Source: Photobacterium kagoshimensis
GTDB taxonomy: Bacteria > Pseudomonadota > Gammaproteobacteria > Enterobacterales > Vibrionaceae
NCBI RefSeq assembly: GCF_050337045.1
Contig: NZ_JAKJSO010000022.1
Coordinates: 42,467-106,466 of the forward strand
Reading direction: 5' to 3'
DNA length: 64,000 bases
Part shown: piece by piece, positions 17,691 through 25,534 of the stretch
Position numbering within the stretch: the stretch's first letter is position 1
How the letters are laid out: each line of letters starts with the position of its first letter
The notes under the pieces: model-generated
What the model saw: only the letters and a program-made list of their open reading frames with translations
Databases searched by the model: none
Told to the model about the DNA's origin: nothing
Program-made: the position numbers and the translations under genes

Positions 17691-18138
17691 TGTCGACAAG
17701 GAGAGCGGCAAGGAAACAGGAAGCGCCATAGATTGGCATGAGCAGGAGCTCAAAGGATACAAGGCAGTCTGGTTCGGATACCAAATAATTCGTAGGATGC
17801 GAAATAGGATACCTAGGACGGGACTCAAGGATTACGCATTAGTGTGAGACAGATACATGAAGGAATCGTGTATCCACATGGATGGTGAATTTTGTTATCA
17901 GGATGATGACGCGCTTATGGAAAGCCAGCTTAGGATTAGCTGCCGACACAGGATGTGTGAAGGATTGTGAAAATTCATCAGGATGATGAAGAACAACAAT
18001 GTTTGGCAAGGAAAGCACCAATAACAAAAGGATTATTGTCAAACCGGGATGTTTTTAAACTGGTTATGGACGACTAGACAGAATTTAGCCAGCGATGGCC
18101 ACTCATAGAGCGATAGGCGTAAGCCTGTCGCTTTTTTC
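17691..18138 (+). ncRNA. csrB: CsrB/CsrC-family RNA that sequesters CsrA
   Basis: This RNA binds many copies of the translation regulator CsrA. Between 17691 and 18065 I count 23 GGA triplets in non-coding sequence. Several sit in hairpin loops as in CsrB, for example TTCATC-AGGAT-GATGAA (17974-17990) and ACAC-AGGAT-GTGT (17946-17958). It ends with a 10-bp terminator (AGCGATAGGC 18109-18118, GTAA loop, GCCTGTCGCT) and T6. The 5' end is inferred; TTGACC (17661-17666) and TTATCC (17684-17689) may be the promoter, and CTTACA at 17627-17632 may be half of a VarA/UvrY site. It lies between engB and yihI, the place of csrC in E. coli. Minus-strand ORFs here are shadows. Confidence 0.92.
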
Positions 18139-18193
18139 TTTATGGCGTTTCTGTTATGTTTCAGCCCATTCTTTGCTTAGGAAGGGAGTCATC

Positions 18194-18835
18194 ATGCAGA
18201 CATGTCCACTTTGCGATTGTGTAGCGGTTGCGACTTTTTATGAAGATCGCCTCAGGCCGTACTATCACTGTTCACAGTGTGCATTGATTTTTGCCGACCC
18301 TTCCTTTCAGCTGTCTGCTGAGCAAGAAAAAAAAGTGTATCAACAGCACCAAAATAATCCCCTCGATCAGGGCTATCGTCATTTCCTTAACCGGTTAGCG
18401 GCCCCTTTAGTTGCCAAACTCGATCCCCCTCCATTAACCGGGCTTGATTTTGGCAGTGGCCCAGGGCCGACATTATCCGTAATGTTGAGCGAGATGGGGT
18501 ATAATATGACGATATATGATCCCTATTTTGCTTATGAGCCATCAGTATTGAGGCAAGAGTATGATTTTGTTACTTGTACTGAGGCAATTGAGCACTTTAA
18601 TACGCCTGCTAAGGAATGGGGGCAGCTAGTTAATTTGGTTAAAACCGGCGGTTGGCTGGGCATAATGACCAAACTAGCACCTAATACCGATGATTTCGCA
18701 CATTGGTATTATAAAAACGACCCAACCCATGTGAGCTTCTTCAGCCGTGAGACGTTCCGCTATTTAGCGCGGCGTGACGGACTGGAAGTTGAATTTGTTG
18801 GCAATGATGTAATTTTGCTGAGGAAGACCCAGTAA
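18194..18835 (+). CDS. Class I SAM methyltransferase with N-terminal zinc ribbon
   Basis: The 213-aa protein starts with a CxxC...CxxC ribbon (CPLC at 4-7 and CSQC near 28-31) and continues with a Rossmann methyltransferase: motif I LDFGSGPGPTLSVML, motif II region MTIYDPYFA, and DFVTCTEAIEHF (motif IV-like). A late WYYKNDPTHVSFFSRETFRYLA block is typical of type 12 methyltransferases. The substrate is unknown. ATG at 18194 has AAGGGAG at 5 nt. Its stop overlaps the yihI start by one base (TAATG), so the two are co-translated. Confidence 0.85.
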   Translation: MQTCPLCDCVAVATFYEDRLRPYYHCSQCALIFADPSFQLSAEQEKKVYQQHQNNPLDQGYRHFLNRLAAPLVAKLDPPPLTGLDFGSGPGPTLSVMLSEMGYNMTIYDPYFAYEPSVLRQEYDFVTCTEAIEHFNTPAKEWGQLVNLVKTGGWLGIMTKLAPNTDDFAHWYYKNDPTHVSFFSRETFRYLARRDGLEVEFVGNDVILLRKTQ

Positions 18836-19371
18836 TGACTCGTAAGAAAAAAGCCCGTAAAGTCGGCAGTGAAGGCCCTGCGGTATATCGCGAAAAATCA
18901 GCTTCGCAAACTGAACTCGATGCACGTAAACGTCAGAAAGACAAAAAGCGTAAAGGGTTAAAATCAGGTAGCCGTCACTCAGCGGGCCTTGATGAGCAAC
19001 AAAAAGGCAAAGGCCGTGCGAAAGATCCACGTCTAGGTAGCAAAAAGCCGATTCCACTGATTGTGGATACTAAGCCTAAGAGCAAGAAAGAACGCCGTTT
19101 AAGCGCAGAGCAAGAGCTAGCGATGCTCGAAAACGATGCACAATTAATGGTGCTACTTGACCGTATTGAAGCGGGTGAATCGCTTGGTGCTGGTCTGCAA
19201 AAACAAGTGGATGACAAGCTAGATCGCATCGAACGATTGATGAAGCAGCTTGGTCTTCTGGATGAAGAGCCTGCTGAAGCAGCGATGCCTGTCGCGAAAG
19301 GTCCTAAATCTGATGATGACTTGCTGGATCAGTTTGAAAACATGGGCTTTGACGATTTCGACAAGGAGTAA
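18835..19371 (+). CDS. yihI: Der GTPase-activating protein YihI
   Basis: YihI activates the GTPase Der (EngA) and so times late 50S assembly. The 178-aa protein (E. coli 169) has a very basic, disordered N-terminal half (TRKKKARKVG, ARKRQKDKKRKG), then LSAEQELAMLENDAQLMVLLDRIEAGE and an acidic C-terminus ending FENMGFDDFDKE. It starts within the stop of the methyltransferase and is followed at 3 nt by the DUF2489 gene, making a three-gene operon. Confidence 0.93.
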   Translation: MTRKKKARKVGSEGPAVYREKSASQTELDARKRQKDKKRKGLKSGSRHSAGLDEQQKGKGRAKDPRLGSKKPIPLIVDTKPKSKKERRLSAEQELAMLENDAQLMVLLDRIEAGESLGAGLQKQVDDKLDRIERLMKQLGLLDEEPAEAAMPVAKGPKSDDDLLDQFENMGFDDFDKE

Positions 19372-19374
19372 CCC

Positions 19375-19851
19375 TTGCAGGATATGACACTGTGGTTAGG
19401 TCTTGCTGGGAGTATCGTGACGGTACTCGCGTGTTACGCAGGCTATTTGTTATTAAAACTGTACCAACAAAATCAACGCCATAAAGCATTTCTTGTTCGA
19501 GCTGAAGCGGAACAAGGTGAAAAGCTCAAACAGCGCAATGCTACAATTATGGAAAGCGTGTTTATCATCGCTGATGCGGGTAAACAGGCACAGTGTGATA
19601 TGTCGGAAATCTCAATTCGACTGTATAAGCTGATGGAAGTCTTGCAAGGTGAGAAGGCGGTTAATTTTGCACAAACTTACCCTGCAATGAATGAACTTTA
19701 CCAAGTGGTGAAAGACATGCCACGGGGTGAAGCGCGTAAGGCAATCCAAAAGCAAGAGCGTATGAAGCTGGATTTGGAACGAATGAAAGCGGAAGCGTGT
19801 TTGCAAGACAGCATTAAGCAAGAGCTTGATGCCATCCTCGCAACGAAATAA
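19375..19851 (+). CDS. DUF2489 family membrane-anchored protein
   Basis: The 158-aa protein has one N-terminal transmembrane helix (about 5-27) and a long, mostly helical, charged cytoplasmic part (QNQRHKAFLVRAEAEQGEKL; ERMKLDLERMKAEACL). The family is DUF2489, common beside yihI in Vibrionaceae and relatives; function unknown. I keep the TTG start at 19375 because the AAGGAG inside the yihI end lies exactly 6 nt upstream, whereas the ATG at 19384 would be 15 nt away. Confidence 0.82.
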   Translation: MQDMTLWLGLAGSIVTVLACYAGYLLLKLYQQNQRHKAFLVRAEAEQGEKLKQRNATIMESVFIIADAGKQAQCDMSEISIRLYKLMEVLQGEKAVNFAQTYPAMNELYQVVKDMPRGEARKAIQKQERMKLDLERMKAEACLQDSIKQELDAILATK

Positions 19852-19856
19852 AAGCA

Positions 19857-19895
19857 CCGCCTTGAAGCACGCAGTGATCAAGGCGGAGTTTATTC
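19857..19895 (+). terminator. Weak terminator-like hairpin after DUF2489 gene
   Basis: A 9-bp stem (CCGCCTTGA / TCAAGGCGG) with a 12-nt loop is followed by AGTTTATTCTT. The T tract is poor, so termination may be partial. It stands 5 nt after the stop codon and before hemN. Confidence 0.5.
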
Positions 19896-19983
19896 TTCTG
19901 ATAACACGCAAGTGTTCTACATCTTTATTAACTTGTGGCACACTTAGCCATTAACAAAATCCCTACACTATTGGAATTACGCC

Positions 19984-21357
19984 ATGTCGAACGAACAGAT
20001 TATTTGGGATCAGGCACTGATCGAAAAGTATAACTATTCAGGGCCGCGTTACACCTCATACCCAACCGCACTGGAGTTTCATCAAGGCTTCACCGAGGCG
20101 GAGTTTGACAGCGCGTGCGCACAGTACCCTGACCGTAAACTGTCGTTGTATGTGCACATTCCATTTTGTCATAAGCTTTGTTATTACTGCGGTTGTAATA
20201 AGATTATTACCCGTCATCAACACAAAGCCGATCAGTACCTTGATGTACTAGAGCAAGAAATTCGTCAGCGCGGTAAAACAATGGGCCAACGCCAAGTGAG
20301 CCAACTTCACTGGGGCGGCGGTACACCAACATTTTTGACTAAACCGCAAGTGACGCGATTAATGACAATATTGCGTGAGCAATTCAGCTTTGATGCCGAT
20401 GCTGAAATCAGTATCGAAGTTGACCCACGTGAAATTGAATTGGATATGCTGGATCACTTACGTAGCGAAGGCTTTAACCGTCTCAGTATTGGGGTGCAGG
20501 ATTTCAATAAAGAAGTACAAAAACTGGTTAACCGTGAGCAAGATGAAGAATTTATTTTTGCTATGGTACAGCGCGCGAAAGAGTTGGGTTTCCGCTCGAC
20601 CAACCTTGATTTGATCTACGGTCTACCGAAGCAAAATCAGGCGTTATTTGCTGATACTTTAAAACAAGTACTTGAGATGAAGCCAGGCCGCCTTTCTGTT
20701 TTTAATTACGCACACATGCCAAGCTTGTTTGCTGCGCAGCGTAAAATTAAAGATGAAGATTTGCCAGCCGCGAAAGAAAAGCTCGCCATGCTGCAAGATA
20801 CCATTGCCACCTTAACGGGCGAGGGTTATCAATTTATCGGTATGGATCACTTTGCTCTGCCTGAAGATGAGTTGGCAGTGGCACAGCGTGAAGGTATTTT
20901 GCACCGCAATTTCCAAGGTTACACAACCCAAGGCGACTGTGATTTACTTGGCTTTGGTGTGTCGGCGATTTCGATGATTGGTGATTGCTACGCGCAGAAC
21001 CAAAAAGAGCTTAAAGCGTATTACGCCGATGTGAATGATCACAACCATGCCTTGTGGAAAGGGGTCGGTTTAGACGCGGATGATTTACTACGCCGTGAAG
21101 TGATTAAAGCGCTGATCTGTAATTTCCAGTTAGACAAGAAAGCGATCGAAGCTGAATTTAATCTCGATTTTGATAGCTACTTCGCCGAAGATTTAGAGTT
21201 ACTACAAACTTTCATTAACGATGAGTTGGTAACTGTGAGCGATGATCTGATTTTTGTTGAGTTAAAAGGTCGTCTATTGATCCGCAATATTTGTATGTGT
21301 TTCGATAAGTACTTGCGTGACCGCGCCCGTCAGCAGCAGTTCTCTCGCGTTATCTAG
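19984..21357 (+). CDS. hemN: Oxygen-independent coproporphyrinogen III oxidase
   Basis: HemN is a radical SAM enzyme that makes protoporphyrinogen IX without oxygen. It has 457 aa, the same length as E. coli HemN. The cluster cysteines fall at the same numbers: Cys62, Cys66, Cys69 (plus Cys71) in HIPFCHKLCYYCGCNK. The glycine-rich GGGTPTFL SAM motif and the C-terminal HemN domain are intact. True HemN, rather than HemW-type look-alikes, carries the N-terminal YSGPRYTSYPTA trip-wire segment seen here. A strong terminator follows. Confidence 0.97.
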   Translation: MSNEQIIWDQALIEKYNYSGPRYTSYPTALEFHQGFTEAEFDSACAQYPDRKLSLYVHIPFCHKLCYYCGCNKIITRHQHKADQYLDVLEQEIRQRGKTMGQRQVSQLHWGGGTPTFLTKPQVTRLMTILREQFSFDADAEISIEVDPREIELDMLDHLRSEGFNRLSIGVQDFNKEVQKLVNREQDEEFIFAMVQRAKELGFRSTNLDLIYGLPKQNQALFADTLKQVLEMKPGRLSVFNYAHMPSLFAAQRKIKDEDLPAAKEKLAMLQDTIATLTGEGYQFIGMDHFALPEDELAVAQREGILHRNFQGYTTQGDCDLLGFGVSAISMIGDCYAQNQKELKAYYADVNDHNHALWKGVGLDADDLLRREVIKALICNFQLDKKAIEAEFNLDFDSYFAEDLELLQTFINDELVTVSDDLIFVELKGRLLIRNICMCFDKYLRDRARQQQFSRVI

Positions 21358-21380
21358 GTTTATAAAGCCCAATGCAAAAA

Positions 21381-21412
21381 AGCCGCACTATCTCAGATAG
21401 TGCGGCTTTTTT
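21381..21412 (+). terminator. Intrinsic terminator of hemN
   Basis: A perfect 12-bp stem (AGCCGCACTATC / GATAGTGCGGCT) with a TCA loop is followed by TTTTT; an A run precedes it, so it may also act on the minus strand for the small ORF beyond. Confidence 0.94.
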
Positions 21413-21432
21413 AATGTGCTTTCAAACTTGGT

Positions 21433-21561
21433 TTAGTTTGAAAACATATTTACTGCGGCTATTAAAGCCAGTACCCCAGCTGCAAAATGGTTAATACCAC
21501 CTGCGGCTAAATCACTGACGGCTGGCATAGCCACGCTGACTGAAAGTAGGCTTTCAAGCAT
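21433..21561 (-). CDS. Candidate 42-aa hydrophobic small protein
   Basis: This short ORF in the hemN-add gap is read ATG at 21561 to TAA at 21433. The peptide begins MLESLLSVSVAMPAVSDLAA and continues with an alanine/leucine-rich stretch (HFAAGVLALIAAVNMF), consistent with a single membrane helix. A good ribosome site (GGGGA, about 7 nt from ATG) precedes it. A possible promoter (TTTCCA, 16-nt spacer, TAGAAT on the minus strand near 21638-21665) lies about 80-100 nt upstream. The hemN terminator hairpin, which has an A run on the minus-strand exit side, follows its stop. I do not recognise a family. Confidence 0.5.
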   Translation of the reverse strand: MLESLLSVSVAMPAVSDLAAGGINHFAAGVLALIAAVNMFSN

Positions 21562-21694
21562 GGAATTTCCCCACAATGACGTTATTTAAACGGTTACCGA
21601 TAGCAATATCGGCAGCTGAAAACTGTAAAGTGGGCGTATTCTACGCGAAATATTGCTATTGGAAACTGTTTTTGCGCAATATTTCATCAATTTA

Positions 21695-22699
21695 TTAGGC
21701 GCGTTTGGCCGCTTTATCTTTCAACTTTTGTTTTTCACTGTCTGATAAGAACGCCAGTTCCAAGCCGTTGATTTGGGTTTGGCGAATTTGATCTTGGCTA
21801 AGACCGACTTTGGGTGCTGCGACTTCGTATTCGTATGGCAGCTCTATACCTTCTACAGCAGGATCATCGGTGTTCAGACAAGCCAGAATGCCGTGCTCAA
21901 GGAATTGCTTCACTGGGTGAGATTGGTATGACTCAACGGTACTGGTTTGAATGTTAGATGTTAGGCAAGATTCAATACCGATTTTGTTTGCTGCGAGGTA
22001 ATCCATCAGTTTTGGATCGTGAATCGCTTTGACGCCGTGACCAATACGTACCGCGCCAAGCTCTTGAATTGCTTGCCACATGCTCTCCGGGCCCGCAGCT
22101 TCACCAGCGTGAACCGTCACACGAAGGTTGGCATCACGTACTTGTTTGAAGTGCTTCACAAACTGATCGCCAGGTTGGCCCAGTTCGTCACCGGCGAGAT
22201 CGATAGCCACCAAGTTTTCTTTTTGTGTTAGCAATGCATCGAGTTCTTGTTGGCAAGCCTCAATCCCAAAAGTACGGCTCATGATGCCAATCAGGTTAGC
22301 TTGTACGTCGAAATCGCGACAACCCGCTTTTACCCCATCAACAACAGCTTCAACTACCCCAGCGACAGGCAGGTTGTGCTTCATTGCCATGTAATATGGC
22401 GAGAAACGTAATTCTGCATAGTCGATCTTTGCATTCAGGGCATCTTCGACATTTTCATAGGCTACGCGGCGACATGCGTCGAGATCGCCTAATACTGCCA
22501 CACCCCAATCGAGTTTCGACAGGAATGCCACCAAACTTGGTTCAGCTTCAACAATTTGTACGTGGGGACGCAACGCTTCAATATCATTAGCTGGCAGGGT
22601 CATACCAAATTGTTGGCCTAGCTCTAAGATAGTTTGGATACGGATATTACCGTCAAGGTGGCGGTGGATATCTGTAAGAGGAAGGTGCTTAGTAATCAT
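21695..22699 (-). CDS. add: Adenosine deaminase
   Basis: Add converts adenosine to inosine in purine salvage. The 334-aa protein (E. coli 333) has the zinc ligands His12 and His14 (HRHLDG), TVHAGEAAGPESMW with the third His and catalytic Glu, the GHG (RIGHGVKAIHD), and LNTDDPAVEG with the fourth ligand Asp. A TATAAT on the minus strand (22744-22749) is a likely -10. The C-terminus is a Lys/Ala-rich tail. Monocistronic in appearance. Confidence 0.97.
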   Translation of the reverse strand: MITKHLPLTDIHRHLDGNIRIQTILELGQQFGMTLPANDIEALRPHVQIVEAEPSLVAFLSKLDWGVAVLGDLDACRRVAYENVEDALNAKIDYAELRFSPYYMAMKHNLPVAGVVEAVVDGVKAGCRDFDVQANLIGIMSRTFGIEACQQELDALLTQKENLVAIDLAGDELGQPGDQFVKHFKQVRDANLRVTVHAGEAAGPESMWQAIQELGAVRIGHGVKAIHDPKLMDYLAANKIGIESCLTSNIQTSTVESYQSHPVKQFLEHGILACLNTDDPAVEGIELPYEYEVAAPKVGLSQDQIRQTQINGLELAFLSDSEKQKLKDKAAKRA

Positions 22700-22777
22700 A
22701 ATTATGGGTGCCCCAATTGAAGTCTGTGAAAATCTGGTGCGTTATTATACGCAAAGCAGAAAATACTATCAGTATAG

Positions 22778-25342
22778 TCAGCACTGATATTCAGTCGATG
22801 AATGGCTCTTTGCTGGTTTGTTTACCATATCTGTTGACCATTCGTTTAATGGTTTGGGCTTAGCGTAGTAAAACCCTTGTGCGTAGCGACAACCTAACTG
22901 TTTTAACTTCGCTGCTTGTTCGGCGGTTTCGACGCCTTCTGCTACTGTGTCAGCGTGGAAGTTATTCGCCATAGTAACCACGGCGGCAATAATGGTGCTG
23001 TAATTTTCGGTCACCATCATCTGATTGACGAACGAGCGGTCTATTTTCAGGCTGTTAAACGGCAGCTGAGTCAGGTACGCCAGTGAAGAATAACCCGTAC
23101 CAAAATCATCAATGGCAATATGAACCCCTAAGGCTTGAATTTGATTCAAAATGTGGGTGCTTAGCAAAGGTTGGCTGACTAAGCGTGATTCCGTGACCTC
23201 GAGAGTCAGATTACCAGCAGGTAGCTGGGTCTGTTCCAATACCACTTTTAATTGTTCAATAAAGCCGGCTTGTAGCAGTTGGCATACCGACAAATTCACG
23301 TGTAAAGAGAAGTCTTTCGGCCAACCTCCGCTATGAATTTGGTGATAGGCTTGCAGGCATGCTTGGTACAAAATTTGGTGGCCAATTTCGATGATCATGC
23401 CGTTATCTTCAGCAAGCGGAATGAATTTAATGGGTGGCACTAAGCCTCGACTCGGGCTATTCCAGCGCACTAAAGCCTCTGCGCCACAGACTTTATTATG
23501 GCGTAAGTCGATGATCGGCTGGTAATACACTTCGAATTCATGATTATCGATAGCGTGTTTGAGCTCTGCGGTTAAACGGGTTTGTTCGAGTGATGCTGTC
23601 ATCATGCGGGGTTGATAATGGCAGTAGAGCGGGTACTCGTGTTGTTTCGCTTCACTGAGCGCTAAGCTGGCATTACGAATCCATTCATTGATGCCATTAT
23701 CAGGTAATGGACCTGAAACTATACCTGCCCGCGCGCGTAGCATGACATCAATACCATCGATCATAAAAGGACGATGGAACACGGCTAAGGCGTGCTTAGC
23801 CAGTTGTTCTATGTGTTCAGCAGCAACGATGTGTTGACTAAATAGCGCAAACTCATCACGCCCGACTCGGCTAAGCTGGACATCACTTGGTGCTAGGTGT
23901 TGGAAGCGAGTGGCAATTTGTATCAGTAACTGATCGCCATTGATATGGCCTAAACTATCGTTAATATTTCTAAATGACTTCAACCCGATCAAGACTAACC
24001 CCGCGTCACTTCCTACTGGCAGTTTATCGGTTTTTTCGACTAAGCCTTGCTGGCTCAATAACCCGGTTAAATTATCAAACAGTACATGTTTTCTCAGTGA
24101 GTTAAATGACTGCTGCAAGCGGTGTGACATGGACTTGATGGAGTTAATTAGCAACTGGGTTTCTTTTAGCGAGACACTTTCATGAACTGGGATTTCCCAG
24201 TGATTTTCGGTGAGTTTTTTGGACGCTTCTGCAATTTCTGTAATAGGGCGAGTGATGAGCCCTAATACGGATAAGCCAATTAAGAGCCCGCCGCCGCCGA
24301 GGATCAAGGCGGCAATTAGCCCCATCATTTGTTGCTGGGGCAGTTGTCCCAGCAGGTCGGTTTCCGCAGTGGTGACAACAATCGACCAATTTAAATTGTA
24401 TTTATCTTGGTAGGGCGTGATGCGGCTGAAATAGCGTGTATTGTCGTATGAAAATGAAAAGCCAGTACTGCGCTGTCGCGTATTCAGCTGATGGTTTTGA
24501 ATATATTGACCGCTCGCTGCAATCAAAGGGGAAGTACTGTTTGATGGAGGCAGCCGTTTAAAAGCGTTACTTAAGAGTTTTTGACTTTCTGAGGTCGCAA
24601 TTAGCAGACCTTTGTCATCGAGAATGTAAGTGGCGCCGGTAGTTGAACGGGCATCGTTGGCTAGAAAGTCGTTAATGTGGCTAAGGTTAATGTCGGTGAC
24701 CGTCACGCCGATCAGGCGCTCATGTTGCATCACAGGTGATACGGCAGAAATGGTGAGGGTTTGGTTCTCATCCATATTGGTGTAAACATCAGACCAACCA
24801 GCTTGGCGACCTTGAGCAAACGGTGCATACCAAGGACGTTCAAGTGGATTGTAATTTTTGATTTTATGGCTGGTCGGGTGGTGGTAGCTACTGCCTTCAA
24901 AGATATATAAATCCTTGGCAGTGCGTTGATCTTTGAGCAGCAACGAGTATTGCTGGTTTTTTTCTTTTCGATAGCCAACAAGGTATTTATCTTCGCTGGC
25001 AAAGGCAATGGTGTTGATTTGCTTTTGGCTGATATAAATCGAGGATATTGCATCGAACAAATAGCCTTCAAGCACAGTGAGCGTCGGGGGTTGGTACAAA
25101 CGGTGGCGTTGAATGCTATCAGCTAAGGTTTGATTGGTTTTGAACGGGTCGCCCAGAAATAAATTTAAGTCGTTACTGATGTTTTTGGTGTACGAAGAGA
25201 GCAGCTTATTACTGACTGCCGACAACATACGTTCATAACTATTATGTTGCGCGATTGCGATGATACCTATGGTTAGGAGTAGGATCATAGTAAAAGGTAA
25301 CATCACCGCAGTGCGGAGCGTCAACATAGGAAGACGAATCAT
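22778..25342 (-). CDS. Membrane sensor with degenerate GGDEF and intact EAL domain
   Basis: The 854-aa protein has a transmembrane helix (about 14-31), a large periplasmic double-Cache sensor (about 35-335, PWYAPFAQGRQAGWSDVYTN typical), a second helix (about 341-362), HAMP (about 363-415), GGDEF (about 422-575) and EAL (about 588-835). The signature GGDEF reads GRDEF (494-498), so cyclase activity is doubtful; it may bind GTP and regulate. The EAL side is complete: EALVRW (622-627), the NLSVCQ asparagine, DDFGTGYSSL and KIDRSF. I infer a c-di-GMP phosphodiesterase driven by a small extracellular ligand. It is alone, downstream of ntrC on the same strand with a 190-nt gap. Confidence 0.9.
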   Translation of the reverse strand: MIRLPMLTLRTAVMLPFTMILLLTIGIIAIAQHNSYERMLSAVSNKLLSSYTKNISNDLNLFLGDPFKTNQTLADSIQRHRLYQPPTLTVLEGYLFDAISSIYISQKQINTIAFASEDKYLVGYRKEKNQQYSLLLKDQRTAKDLYIFEGSSYHHPTSHKIKNYNPLERPWYAPFAQGRQAGWSDVYTNMDENQTLTISAVSPVMQHERLIGVTVTDINLSHINDFLANDARSTTGATYILDDKGLLIATSESQKLLSNAFKRLPPSNSTSPLIAASGQYIQNHQLNTRQRSTGFSFSYDNTRYFSRITPYQDKYNLNWSIVVTTAETDLLGQLPQQQMMGLIAALILGGGGLLIGLSVLGLITRPITEIAEASKKLTENHWEIPVHESVSLKETQLLINSIKSMSHRLQQSFNSLRKHVLFDNLTGLLSQQGLVEKTDKLPVGSDAGLVLIGLKSFRNINDSLGHINGDQLLIQIATRFQHLAPSDVQLSRVGRDEFALFSQHIVAAEHIEQLAKHALAVFHRPFMIDGIDVMLRARAGIVSGPLPDNGINEWIRNASLALSEAKQHEYPLYCHYQPRMMTASLEQTRLTAELKHAIDNHEFEVYYQPIIDLRHNKVCGAEALVRWNSPSRGLVPPIKFIPLAEDNGMIIEIGHQILYQACLQAYHQIHSGGWPKDFSLHVNLSVCQLLQAGFIEQLKVVLEQTQLPAGNLTLEVTESRLVSQPLLSTHILNQIQALGVHIAIDDFGTGYSSLAYLTQLPFNSLKIDRSFVNQMMVTENYSTIIAAVVTMANNFHADTVAEGVETAEQAAKLKQLGCRYAQGFYYAKPKPLNEWSTDMVNKPAKSHSSTEYQC

Positions 25343-25534
25343 TGTTATGAGAGTGTCGTACAGTACAAAAGGATAAGAGATAGTGTCTTATCTTGTAGGG
25401 TGATGCAACCTAACAAAGGGGAGGACGCGCATTTTGTTGTGGTTAAATGCGCGCGTAAATACTCGTCTTAGTCGGTATGACAAAGCAAGGTGAAACAGGT
25501 TACTTATCTTGCTGGCAATGGCAGTGATGCCTTC

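Noticed and set aside
17628..18042. Two minus-strand ORFs of 66-67 codons
   Set aside because: They lie across the GGA-rich CsrB-type RNA and have no protein character.
22878..23100. Frameshift in the GGDEF/EAL gene
   Set aside because: The frame is open and collinear with family domains from end to end; only the GGDEF signature is altered.
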